A program made the translations under genes and the position numbers. From NCBI GenBank assembly GCA_018970945.1, contig JAGWVJ010000003.1, forward strand, positions 50,714 through 114,713: a stretch of DNA of 64,000 bases, in the 5' to 3' direction. Shown here one piece after another: positions 54,136 to 62,509 of the stretch. The DNA comes from Cyanobacteria bacterium REEB417. GTDB lineage: Bacteria > Cyanobacteriota > Cyanobacteriia > PCC-6307 > Cyanobiaceae. The notes below the pieces were generated by a model. That model was not told where the DNA came from. It did no database searches and saw only the letters and a program-made list of their open reading frames with translations. Positions within the stretch are counted from its first letter, which is position 1. Every line of letters starts with the position of its first letter.

Positions 54136-55683
54136 TCAGCGTCGCTCCAGGCTCGGGATCAGGGCGGCGGCGGCGATCAGGCCGAACAGCATGATCAGCA
54201 GGGACGGGGCCATGGCGGCACCTACGCGCTCGTCGCTGGCGTACTGGAACACCCGCACCGCCAGGGTGTCGAAATCGAAGGGCCTGAGGGACAAGGTCAG
54301 GGGCAGTTCCTTGACGACGTCAACAAACACCAGCAGTGCACCCACCAGCAGGGGGCCTCGCAGCAGGGGCAGGTGAACGCGCCGCAGCACCCCCTGCCAC
54401 GACTGGCCAAGGCTGACCGCCGCTTCATCGACGCTGGGCGGCAGCCGTTCGAAGGCGGCGTCGAGACCTTGTTTGCCGACGGCCAGAAAGCGATCGCCGT
54501 AGCCCCACAGCAGCAGCAGCAGGGGACCGAGGGCCAGCGGTCCTCCCAGAACGATGAGCCCCAGGGCCAGCACACTGCCGGGCACCGCATAGCCCAGGCC
54601 GGCCACGAAGCTCAGCTGCTGAAGCGCAGGTCCGGGGCACCAGCGCCGCACCACAGCCAGCAGCAGCGCTGCCACCAGGGTGATGCCGGTGGCGGCGAGG
54701 GCCAACCCCAGGCTCCGTGCAGCCAGTGGCAACAGCTCCCGGAATGCGACCACCGAGAGGTTCTGCCAGCCCTCTAGCACCCAGAGACCGGGAATCAGCA
54801 GTGCGACAAGCGGCGGCAGAACGCACACCAGCAGGGCCAGCCAGGCGCGCCACCCCTGCAGTACCCACAACGGCTGCTGATGGCTGCTGCCGGCCAGGCT
54901 CCAACGGCGGCTGCGCTGGCGCAGCCGCCGCTCGGCCGCCACCAGCACAGCCACGATGGCCAGGGCCGCCAGGGAGAGCAGGGCCGCACCCTTGGGATCG
55001 CCATCGATCTGCCAGCGGTCGAGGATTCCGGCGGAGAGACTCGGCACCCCCAGCAGGCGAACGGCCCCGAGTTCGTTCACCACCTCCATCGCGCTGAGCG
55101 CCACACCGGCGCCCACCGCAGGCAGTGCGATCGGCACCGCCACGCGAAAGAAGCTGCGCCAGGGCCCCACGCCCAGGCTCCGGCTGGCCTCGAGCAGGCG
55201 GCGACCACTGATGCCAAAACTCTCGGTGCTCAGCAGCACCACATAGCTGTAGTTGGCCAGGGTCATCAGGGCGATCGTCCAGCCGATGCCGTGGATGCGC
55301 AGACCGTGGTGGCTGCCCCAGTCGATCAGGCTGGCCGCCGACAGGTAGGCGGGCACGGCCATCGGTAGCAGCTGGGCGATGCGCAGCCAGCGGCGCCCGG
55401 GGAAGTGACACATCGCGGTGAGCCAGCCGATGGCGGTGCCCAGCACGGCCCCTGCGATGCCCTCGCCCAGCACCAGCAGCAGGGTGCCGCGAATCTGATC
55501 GCCGCCGTCGAAGCCCAGCGCCAAAGGGCTGCCGCCGCCGCTGAACAGGGCTGCTCTGAACAGATTGAGCAGCGGCAGCAGCGCCAGCAGGCTGATCACC
55601 ACCACTGCCACCGCCAGCCCCGTCCGGCTGTTGGTCGGCGGCGGCGCGGTGGTGCCGGTGGCTGGCTTGGCGGACTGGGTCAA
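54136..55683 (-). CDS. futB: FutB-type ferric iron ABC permease (fused two-domain)
   Basis: The 515-residue permease has two halves of about six helices each, as in FbpB/FutB. EAA-type loops are seen in each half (LEASRSLGVGPWRSFFRVAVPIA and VDEAAVSLGQSWQGVLRRVHLPLLRGP in part). It moves Fe3+ from FutA into the cytoplasm. The ATPase FutC is not in this window. The start is TTG 55683, 16 bases after the futA stop. Confidence 0.87.
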   Translation of the reverse strand: MTQSAKPATGTTAPPPTNSRTGLAVAVVVISLLALLPLLNLFRAALFSGGGSPLALGFDGGDQIRGTLLLVLGEGIAGAVLGTAIGWLTAMCHFPGRRWLRIAQLLPMAVPAYLSAASLIDWGSHHGLRIHGIGWTIALMTLANYSYVVLLSTESFGISGRRLLEASRSLGVGPWRSFFRVAVPIALPAVGAGVALSAMEVVNELGAVRLLGVPSLSAGILDRWQIDGDPKGAALLSLAALAIVAVLVAAERRLRQRSRRWSLAGSSHQQPLWVLQGWRAWLALLVCVLPPLVALLIPGLWVLEGWQNLSVVAFRELLPLAARSLGLALAATGITLVAALLLAVVRRWCPGPALQQLSFVAGLGYAVPGSVLALGLIVLGGPLALGPLLLLLWGYGDRFLAVGKQGLDAAFERLPPSVDEAAVSLGQSWQGVLRRVHLPLLRGPLLVGALLVFVDVVKELPLTLSLRPFDFDTLAVRVFQYASDERVGAAMAPSLLIMLFGLIAAAALIPSLERR

Positions 55684-55699
55684 CAGGCTTGTCGGTGCT

Positions 55700-56749
55700 T
55701 CAGTTCCAGCCAGCCTGCGTCATCAGCTGTACGGCCTCGCGGTTGCGGCGGCCCAGCTGCTCCATCGGCACCGGTGAGACCTTGAAGGTGCCGAAGGCTT
55801 TGAGGGTCGGGTTGTTGCCCCAGCCACGCAGGGGGTATTCGTTGTTGGCCTCGGCATAGCCCTCGCCGGAGGTGGGGGAGGCCAGAAACTCGAGCAGGCG
55901 TCGGCCCGCATCGGCATTGCGGGCTGTGCGGGTGACCCCGCCTGCCGTCACGTTGACGTGGGTGGGGTCGGGCCACACCACACGCACCTTCTTGGCGATG
56001 GCCCTGTCGGCGTCATTGTCGCCACTGAGCAGCCGCGCCAGGTAGTACTGGTTGGCGATGGCGGCGCCGCATTGGCCCTGACCCACCGCGCGCACCATGG
56101 TGGTGTCGGAGCTGAACACGGGCTGCTGCTGGTTGGCCACCACTCCCTCGAGCCAGTTCTGGGTGGCGGGTCTGCCGCGTCGTACCAGCTCATCGGCCAC
56201 CAGCGACTGGCTGTAGACGCTGGCCCGGTTGCGCATGCACAGCTTGCCCTTGAGCTCGGGCCGTGCCAGATCGGCATAGGTCCGGATCAGGCGGGGATTG
56301 ACCAGCGCCGCATTGACCATGACCGGCCGGGCCCGGCGCGTCAGGGCATACCAGCGGCCGCCGGGATCCCTGAGGTTGGCGGGAACATCCTTGTTGAGCT
56401 CCCTTGAGCTGATCGGCCTGAAGAGGTTGTCCTGCTGGGCCCGGACCAGTCTGGCGGCATCCACCAACACCAGCAGGTCGGCTCTGCTGTTGGAGCCTTC
56501 ACTCTTGAGCCGCTGAATCAGCTCGTCGTCCTTGCCTTCCAGCAGGTTGACCCTGATGCCGGTTCGCCGGGTGAATTCGGCGTAGAGCGCTTTGTCGGTG
56601 TTGTAGTGACGCCCGGAATAGACGTTGACCTCCTGGATTCGGCTCTGGGCCAGAACCATGGACGTCCAGTCCGCTGATACCAAGAGGGCGGTTGCTCCCA
56701 GGGTCGCCCTGGTGAGGTCACGGATGATTCCGCGATGCCAGATCGTCAT
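55700..56749 (-). CDS. futA: FutA-type periplasmic ferric iron-binding protein
   Basis: The 349-residue protein is a type II periplasmic binding protein. It has a probable Sec signal (hydrophobic part 14-34, cleavage near LAQS). Conserved iron-site tyrosines occur in NVYSGRHYNTD and IANQYYLARL. It pairs with the downstream futB. A GTA-N8-TAC sequence lies 117 bases upstream. FutA/IdiA proteins serve in iron uptake and photosystem II protection. Which of these this one does is not resolved. Confidence 0.9.
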   Translation of the reverse strand: MTIWHRGIIRDLTRATLGATALLVSADWTSMVLAQSRIQEVNVYSGRHYNTDKALYAEFTRRTGIRVNLLEGKDDELIQRLKSEGSNSRADLLVLVDAARLVRAQQDNLFRPISSRELNKDVPANLRDPGGRWYALTRRARPVMVNAALVNPRLIRTYADLARPELKGKLCMRNRASVYSQSLVADELVRRGRPATQNWLEGVVANQQQPVFSSDTTMVRAVGQGQCGAAIANQYYLARLLSGDNDADRAIAKKVRVVWPDPTHVNVTAGGVTRTARNADAGRRLLEFLASPTSGEGYAEANNEYPLRGWGNNPTLKAFGTFKVSPVPMEQLGRRNREAVQLMTQAGWN

Positions 56750-56865
56750 CGTCGAGGCTGCAAAACGTGCTTTGGATGAACACCGTTGCCATCAACATCG
56801 GTGTCAGTTCCTGCAGCCTAAAAAGAGTGACAGCCTGGTTCCCGTGACGATTGCGCGGTTTCGGC

Positions 56866-56879
56866 GTAACAATTGCTAC
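56866..56879. promoter_or_regulatory. NtcA-like GTA-N8-TAC palindrome upstream of futA
   Basis: GTAACAATTGCTAC matches the NtcA core GTA-N8-TAC on either strand and lies 117 bases before the futA ATG. No good -10 hexamer sits at the expected 22-base distance, so support is weak. Confidence 0.3.
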
Positions 56880-56887
56880 CCGCGTTT

Positions 56888-57031
56888 TCAGCCTTGACGC
56901 CGCACCGGTACCGGCACAAGCGAAGGCTGCATCAGGCCACCACCGCCATTGTCATCGTCGGAATCGGTGGTGAGCCAGAAGGCCAGGGCGACCAGAGCCA
57001 GCACCGTGGTGAGCAAAGCGGCTTCGGCCAT
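56888..57031 (-). CDS. Small single-pass membrane protein (47 residues)
   Basis: Starting at ATG 57031 the protein has a hydrophobic helix (residues 4-21, LLTTVLALVALAFWL), then DSDDDNGGGG and a short MQPSLVPVPV tail. I think the acidic, glycine-rich, MQP tail occurs in other marine picocyanobacteria, but this is from memory. It lies between the CobW-like gene (78 bases upstream) and futA. It is too short for many gene finders. Confidence 0.6.
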   Translation of the reverse strand: MAEAALLTTVLALVALAFWLTTDSDDDNGGGGLMQPSLVPVPVRRQG

Positions 57032-57108
57032 GGACTGGACGCGATTGGAGCAACGCTAGTCGTGCTGGGTCAGCTGTGCCGTAGCAACGATGGCGGTTAG
57101 CCGCCCGC

Positions 57109-58239
57109 TCAGCCGAACCCTTTGCCGGCATGGGCGGCCACGCAGGCCTGGAGCTGCTGACGCAGCCTGCCGTGGTCAAGGTTCTTGCCGATCAGCACGA
57201 TCTGGTTCTTGCGCTCCGCTGTGGGCCAGTCGGAGTCATCGATCGAAAAGCGCTTGCCCGCCAGGTGGAACACGTGGCGTCGCTCACTTTCGTTGAACCA
57301 GAGGATGCCTTTTGCCCGGAACACCCCCGCAGGCAGCTGATTATCAAGGAAGTTCTGAAATTTGCGCAGGGCAAAGGGGCCCTCGGCTGCAAAGGACAGC
57401 GAGGTGAACCCTTCGATCGCCGCATGATCCGGGTGATCGGCATGGCTGTGATTCTGGCCATGGCTGTGATTCTGACCAGGGCTGTGATCGTGGCCAGGGC
57501 TGTGGTCGTGGTGCTCGTGCTTGTGCTCGTGGTGCCCGTGCTCGTGTTCGCAGTGGCCGTGGTCGTGGTCGCAGTGGCTGTGATCCTGTTGGGCCACCAC
57601 CTTGTCGCTCTCGAACAGGCCGACGCTCAGCAGCAGCGGCAGCGGCACCTCACCGTTGACCGAGCGCAGGATGCGGGCATCGCTTTTGATCTCCTTGAGG
57701 CGGCTTTCCAGGGCCGAGAGCCGCGCTTCGTCAACCAGGTCGCACTTGTTGAGCAGCAGCATGTCGCTGTAGACGATCTGGGCGCGGGCCACCTCACCTT
57801 CAAGCAGCTCGTCACTGAAGTTTTCGGCGTCGACCAGGGTGATGATCGAATCCAGACGTGTCGAATCGCGCAGATCACTGCCCAGAAATGTCATCGCTAC
57901 CGGCAGCGGATCGGCCAGGCCGGTGGTTTCCACCACCAGGTAATCAACCGGTTCGGGGCGATCCAGAATCCGGTAGACCGCCTCCAGCAATTCACCGTTG
58001 ATCGAGCAGCAGATGCAGCCGTTGCTGAGCTCGACCATGTCGTCACCGGTGGCGACCACCAGATCGTTGTCGATGCCGATCTCGCCGAACTCATTGACCA
58101 GAACGGCGGTCTTGAGGCCCTGTTGATTGCTGAGAATGTGGTTGAGCAGCGTGGTCTTGCCGGCCCCGAGAAAGCCGGTCAGGATCGTGACCGGCAGGGT
58201 CGCCGACCGGGCATCCGGTTGAGCGGTAGGGGTGTTCAT
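57109..58239 (-). CDS. COG0523 (CobW/ZNG1-like) GTPase metallochaperone with His-rich loop
   Basis: The 376-residue GTPase has P-loop GFLGAGKTTLL (22-32), the CxCC metal motif GCICCS (about 75-80), Walker B ETTGLADP and NKCD. A His/Asp-rich stretch (about 228-272), made of HDH, HSPG and HSHG repeats, precedes the C-terminal CobW_C domain. Members of this clade deliver zinc to client enzymes when zinc is scarce. The position next to zur and a Zur-boxed porin supports a zinc role rather than cobalt. Confidence 0.88.
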   Translation of the reverse strand: MNTPTAQPDARSATLPVTILTGFLGAGKTTLLNHILSNQQGLKTAVLVNEFGEIGIDNDLVVATGDDMVELSNGCICCSINGELLEAVYRILDRPEPVDYLVVETTGLADPLPVAMTFLGSDLRDSTRLDSIITLVDAENFSDELLEGEVARAQIVYSDMLLLNKCDLVDEARLSALESRLKEIKSDARILRSVNGEVPLPLLLSVGLFESDKVVAQQDHSHCDHDHGHCEHEHGHHEHKHEHHDHSPGHDHSPGQNHSHGQNHSHADHPDHAAIEGFTSLSFAAEGPFALRKFQNFLDNQLPAGVFRAKGILWFNESERRHVFHLAGKRFSIDDSDWPTAERKNQIVLIGKNLDHGRLRQQLQACVAAHAGKGFG

Positions 58240-58324
58240 CGGATCCGTTGAACAGGTCGACAGTGCGCTGGTCTGACCCTAGAAGCCGGTTGGCCACCCC
58301 AGCGACACCAGGGTGACCCCAGAG

Positions 58325-59878
58325 TCAGAACCGGAACTGGGTCTTGACCAGGGCCCCCAGTTGGTTGAAGCTCTGCCCAGCAGGGGTGTCCTGCCCCATC
58401 GGCCGTGACAGGTAAAAAAGGCCAGGGGTGATCGTGATCGCATCACTGATCTGGATCTTGTACCACCATTCCCACATCCAGTTGGCGTCGTTGACCCCGG
58501 CGCCGCTCACCAGGCTGGTGGCAAACGGCGCCTGGCCGAAGGCCAGGCCGGCGCTGTTGCCCAGGGCCAGCACGTCGAGCCATTGCAGGCCCACCGACCA
58601 GGCCGCGGCGTGGCGCGCTGGATCGCCCGTCGCGTTCAGGGGTTGGTTGTAGGTCAGCTGGCTGAGTTCCCAGCCGGCGCTGATCGACGGCACCCAGCCA
58701 CTGGTGACCGGTTGCCAGTAGCCGCTGAGCCCGATGGTGTTGGTCAGACCAGGCTGGTCGAACCATTGCCCCATGAAGTTGGTCGAGTAGGGCGACACCT
58801 TCCCCTGAATGGCCGAATAGGCCAGTGCAAGGGCCCACTGTGCCTTTTGGTAGCCCAGTTGAACGGTGGTGGAGGCGATGGACGACTGGGTGCCGATGCC
58901 GCCCTTGGCGGGGTTGCCATTGCTGGCCTCCTGGGCGATGTATTGGACGCTCACGCTCCAAGCATCCTTTTTCCACCAGATGCCGGCACCCTGGCCGACG
59001 TTGAGGTCATAGGTCACGGGTGTGCCCGCCATGGTGAACATGTCGAGCACCGACGAGTTGGGGTACACGCTGGGGTACATCGCCAGCATGTCGTCCTGCT
59101 CAACCCTGGCCCCCAGGGTGAGGGTGAAATCGCCCAGCGGAAATTGGTAATAGAGCCGATCGATTCCCACGACATTGGGGCCGCCCTCTTCCTCGAAGGA
59201 TGCCTCCAGCTGCGATAGGCGAGTCGGCCCGGCGCCATAGAAGCTGTTGCTTGAGCGATCAAAGTTGCCAGTGCGCAGGCGCGTGCGCAGCAGATCGTTG
59301 CCGGTGAAGCTGGTGTCGAGATTGATGCGCAGGTCGTAATTGAAGGTGACAGCGCCAAATCTGCTTCTGCTGTCGATCACCTTGTCGTTGTCGCTTCCCA
59401 GAAAACTGTTGCCGCCGATGACCATGTTGGCCTCGACGTGCAGTTTGGTGGTCGTTGAGAAGTGCTGCGCTGCGAGCACCCCCACCTTGGCCTCGAGCCC
59501 ATCGACACGGCCCTTGAGCACGGCGAGTTCCTTCTCGAACTCAGCCATCAGCTTGTTGAGCTCGTCGGTCACCTCCGAGATGCGATCGAGGCAGGCGTTG
59601 AGCAGGGCAGCGGCCTCAAAGCGGGTCATCGCCTGGCCGCCCTTGAAGGTGCCGTTGGGATAACCCGCCACGCAGCCGTAGCGCTCGGTCAGGCCCGTGA
59701 GCGCCTGGTAAGTCCAGTCGGTCGGTTTGACATCAGAAAACTGGGTGATGCCGGTGATCTGTTCAGCAGCGGCATAGCGGTTGACCGCCGCCAGGTCCAG
59801 CTCGCCTGCCTGGCTGCCGACGGGTGACACCAGACCCAGCGCCACAGGGGCCGTCAGCAGGCGCAAGACAGGCTTCAT
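58325..59878 (-). CDS. SLH-domain cyanobacterial porin, annotated family 'iron uptake porin'
   Basis: The 517-residue outer-membrane protein has a signal peptide (ending near SQAGE), an SLH domain (FSDVKPTDWTYQALTGLTER to about residue 95), a coiled coil (about 102-135, RISEVTDELNKLMAEFEKEL), and a beta-barrel ending in Phe. This family is named for iron uptake, but here a Zur-type box (59923-59937) lies 45 bases upstream, so zinc or general metal passage is more likely. The start is ATG 59878. It precedes the CobW-like gene. Confidence 0.88.
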   Translation of the reverse strand: MKPVLRLLTAPVALGLVSPVGSQAGELDLAAVNRYAAAEQITGITQFSDVKPTDWTYQALTGLTERYGCVAGYPNGTFKGGQAMTRFEAAALLNACLDRISEVTDELNKLMAEFEKELAVLKGRVDGLEAKVGVLAAQHFSTTTKLHVEANMVIGGNSFLGSDNDKVIDSRSRFGAVTFNYDLRINLDTSFTGNDLLRTRLRTGNFDRSSNSFYGAGPTRLSQLEASFEEEGGPNVVGIDRLYYQFPLGDFTLTLGARVEQDDMLAMYPSVYPNSSVLDMFTMAGTPVTYDLNVGQGAGIWWKKDAWSVSVQYIAQEASNGNPAKGGIGTQSSIASTTVQLGYQKAQWALALAYSAIQGKVSPYSTNFMGQWFDQPGLTNTIGLSGYWQPVTSGWVPSISAGWELSQLTYNQPLNATGDPARHAAAWSVGLQWLDVLALGNSAGLAFGQAPFATSLVSGAGVNDANWMWEWWYKIQISDAITITPGLFYLSRPMGQDTPAGQSFNQLGALVKTQFRF

Positions 59879-59922
59879 GGGGTGACGACCAAGATCGATC
59901 AGCGATGGGATCATCTTACCAA

Positions 59923-59937
59923 TGATAATCGTTCTCG
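59923..59937. promoter_or_regulatory. Zur-type box upstream of the porin
   Basis: TGATAATCGTTCTCG matches TGANAANNNTTNTCA except for the last base. It lies between zur (60456-59986) and the porin ATG (59878) on the minus strand, so it can control the porin separately from the zur operon. Confidence 0.7.
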
Positions 59938-59985
59938 CGATCTATTCCAGGTGTCGGGCGGCGCTGCCGCAGTCGGCGGCTGAGG

Positions 59986-60456
59986 CTATGGCACGTCTGA
60001 GCCCATTATTGCCCCTGCCGATGTGGTCTGGGAGCCCTGTTGGCGCTCCTGGCACGCGTCGCAGAGGCCAAAAAACTCCAGGGTGTGAAACAGGGGCCTG
60101 AAGCCTCCCAGCTGCTGGGTGTCGAGATGAACGTCGTGCACTGGGCAACTCAAGAGGGTGCTGGTGCGGCCGCAGTCCACGCAGGTCAGATGGTGCTCGT
60201 CCCGTTCTGCCGGGGCATAGAGGGCCTCTCCACTGGGCAGGTGGCGGCAGCGAACCTGCCCCTGCTGTTGCAATTGGCGCAGGTGGCGGTACACCGTCGC
60301 CAGGCCCATGGGGCTGGTGCCCTTGCGCAACCGGGCATGCAGGTCCTGGCCTGACAGCTCACCTTTGCTGCGTTTGAGTTCCTTGAGCAGCTGCTCCTGT
60401 TTGGCGGTGAGCGGCACGGCTGAACGGCGTCGTTGCTGTTTTAACCGACCCCGCAT
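59986..60456 (-). CDS. zur: Zur (FurB) zinc uptake repressor
   Basis: The 156-residue Fur-family protein has a winged helix (LTAKQEQLLKELKRSKGEL, then GLATVYRHLRQLQQQGQV) and a metal domain with EHHLTCVDCG and CDACQ pairs. The short basic N-terminus and the RCRHLPSGEALYAPAERDEHH segment fit Zur/FurB more than FurA. It would repress zinc-uptake genes when zinc is replete. Two candidate boxes are seen in this locus. It is 20 bases after the 446-residue gene. Confidence 0.8.
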   Translation of the reverse strand: MRGRLKQQRRRSAVPLTAKQEQLLKELKRSKGELSGQDLHARLRKGTSPMGLATVYRHLRQLQQQGQVRCRHLPSGEALYAPAERDEHHLTCVDCGRTSTLLSCPVHDVHLDTQQLGGFRPLFHTLEFFGLCDACQERQQGSQTTSAGAIMGSDVP

Positions 60457-60476
60457 CGCTGCTGGTCACCGGAGGC

Positions 60477-61817
60477 TCAAGGTGGCAGCCACAGGGCGAG
60501 CCGTGCACGTTTGCCCAGGGGCCTCAAGGTCAGCGTGGTGGTGTCCATCACCATCGCTTGCGGCGCCGGTGGCGCGGTGGAGGGTTCCCCCGCGGCGTCG
60601 GTCTGAGCCTGGGGCTTGAGCACCAGAATCAGGGCATGGCGGCTGGGGTCCAGGCTCAGGGGTGTGCCCGGTTCCAGCTCCCAGCCGTGCAGCTGGCGAC
60701 GGGCCACAACCTGGCCCAGGCGAGTCAGTTCCAGAACGGTGAGCTCAGGTCGTTGCAGGCCATCGATCTGAGCCAGCCAGAGGCGTTCGCCGCCCCCCAG
60801 GCAGCTGCTGGCCACCAGCGCCTGGGTGCCAAGCCAGAGCTGGCGCGGGGCTTGCCCCGGTTCCACGAGCTCGATGGAGCGGCGAAAGTCGGGCCAGTGG
60901 CGCAGCAGCAGGGCGCGCCCTGACCGGGGGCAGAAGCTGCTCAGATCGCGGCTGCCAGGCAGGGTCTGCTGCCGCGTAGGCCGTGGCGGCAGATCCATCA
61001 GGGTGAGCCCGTCGTTGACGGGCACCACCACCCCCCCGCCCTGGGGCAGCAGTCGCATCGGCCCGCTGGCGTCAATGCCCAGCCGTCTGGGCCGCTCGCC
61101 TCGGGGCCACAGCCGTGTCTGGGCGCTCATGGGCTCTGGGCCACCGCTCTGAATCAGCAGATCACCGCGGCGGTTGCTGCTGAGGTGGGCAAACACGGCG
61201 CGGCCATCCCCCAGGGCCACCGGGGCGTGGGCCCGCACGGGTGCAAGACCTTGGGTCGCCGGGGCCAGGTTGCGCTGCTCAAGCGGGATCCGCCAGATCT
61301 GCAGCCCGCCCCTTGAGCGGCTCACCAGCGCCACGCCAGAGCCATCGCCGAGCGGCTCGACAGCCAGGATCTGAGCCCAGACCGGTGAGATCGACGCCCA
61401 GCGTCCATCGCTCTGTTGGAGCTGCAGTTGCTGGCCGCCGTCCACGGGCACCACAGCCAGCGGACGCGCGCGTGGATCCCACAGCCAGCTGCTGGGTTGC
61501 AGCGCCTGACCGCGTCGGTCGCGTCCGGCCACCAGCACGCGGATCGGTCCGCTGATGCGACTGCCGGCGTCGAGACTGAGCTTGAGGCGGTTGCCGCTGC
61601 CGTGCCAGCGCACCTTGAAGGCGGGTTCCAGGCGGCTGCTTGCCGCCAGGCTGGCGCGGTCCATTGGCCGGCTGAAATCCAGTTCCAGTGCGGCTGGTCC
61701 GCTGCTGGCCTCGCTCTGCTGCAGCCGCTGCAGGCGCGGCGGCAGGCGCAGGAGCAGCTGCTGCTGGGCTAGCGCCAGCGCCAGCGGTAGCCCCAGGGCC
61801 AGGGCGATGGGTTTCAT
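60477..61817 (-). CDS. Exported beta-propeller-like protein of the zinc locus
   Basis: The 446-residue protein has a hydrophobic N-terminal signal or anchor (1-21) followed by repeated beta-type segments with GDG, RLW and LxQ turns, resembling a beta-propeller. No catalytic motif is recognised. Its start overlaps the TIGR03943 gene by four bases and zur follows, so it is part of the permease-TIGR03943-zur unit. Its function in zinc homeostasis is inferred only from position. Confidence 0.65.
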   Translation of the reverse strand: MKPIALALGLPLALALAQQQLLLRLPPRLQRLQQSEASSGPAALELDFSRPMDRASLAASSRLEPAFKVRWHGSGNRLKLSLDAGSRISGPIRVLVAGRDRRGQALQPSSWLWDPRARPLAVVPVDGGQQLQLQQSDGRWASISPVWAQILAVEPLGDGSGVALVSRSRGGLQIWRIPLEQRNLAPATQGLAPVRAHAPVALGDGRAVFAHLSSNRRGDLLIQSGGPEPMSAQTRLWPRGERPRRLGIDASGPMRLLPQGGGVVVPVNDGLTLMDLPPRPTRQQTLPGSRDLSSFCPRSGRALLLRHWPDFRRSIELVEPGQAPRQLWLGTQALVASSCLGGGERLWLAQIDGLQRPELTVLELTRLGQVVARRQLHGWELEPGTPLSLDPSRHALILVLKPQAQTDAAGEPSTAPPAPQAMVMDTTTLTLRPLGKRARLALWLPP

Positions 61818-62509
61818 GGCTCCAGCGGCCTGGCCGGCCGCCGGATTGGTGTGATCCGCTGCGGCATCACCACCAGTTCTTCACCCTGCGGTCCCTGTTG
61901 AACGGCCATATCACCGTCGATCTGCAGCCATTGATCGGCCCTGGGCAGGGGTTGATTGGTGGGCCAGCGCACCGACAGCCCCACCGGGGTGGCATCGGCC
62001 AGGCAGCAGCGCACCATCAGCCGCGCCAGCACCGGTGGACCGTCGCGGCGGGGCAGCACGAAACCGCTGATGCGCACAGGATCCCCCACATACAGGCGCG
62101 GATCGCTCTGGGTGCGGAGTAGCCGCACCCAGTCGGTGAGGCTGCGCTGGGCCGGGGGCATCACAAAGGCCAGTTCGGCCTCGCCGCTGTCGTCGCTGGC
62201 ACGCTGCTGCGCCAGATCGGCAAACGAGGGGTTGGGGGGCAGGCCGATCAGCAGCAGGGCGATCGCCGCTGTGGCGGCGCCCAGGCGCCATTGCCCTGGC
62301 GTGGCGGGGACCCCCATCGCATGGGAGCGGCCCGGCAGTGCCAGCGCTGCGGCCCAGCCCATCAGAATCAGCCCCGCGAGGCCCACCAGCGGGTGAAACA
62401 TCTCGCGCAGCAGCAGATCGAGCCGACCGTCGCTGCTGGCGCGCAACAGCACCAGCCCCCACAGGGCCAGCCCGGTGGCCTGCAGATGGTGGGCTTTCAC
62501 AACAGCCAT
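61814..62509 (-). CDS. TIGR03943 family putative permease subunit (YcgQ-like)
   Basis: The 231-residue protein starts at ATG 62509 and overlaps the permease gene by 13 bases. Two to three N-terminal membrane helices are followed by a periplasmic-type domain with RISGFVLPRRDGPPVLARLMVRCC (about 152-175) and the terminal VVMPQRITPI. This is typical of TIGR03943 proteins, which are always encoded next to a CECGNVP permease. Its cargo is unknown. Confidence 0.83.
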   Translation of the reverse strand: MAVVKAHHLQATGLALWGLVLLRASSDGRLDLLLREMFHPLVGLAGLILMGWAAALALPGRSHAMGVPATPGQWRLGAATAAIALLLIGLPPNPSFADLAQQRASDDSGEAELAFVMPPAQRSLTDWVRLLRTQSDPRLYVGDPVRISGFVLPRRDGPPVLARLMVRCCLADATPVGLSVRWPTNQPLPRADQWLQIDGDMAVQQGPQGEELVVMPQRITPIRRPARPLEP

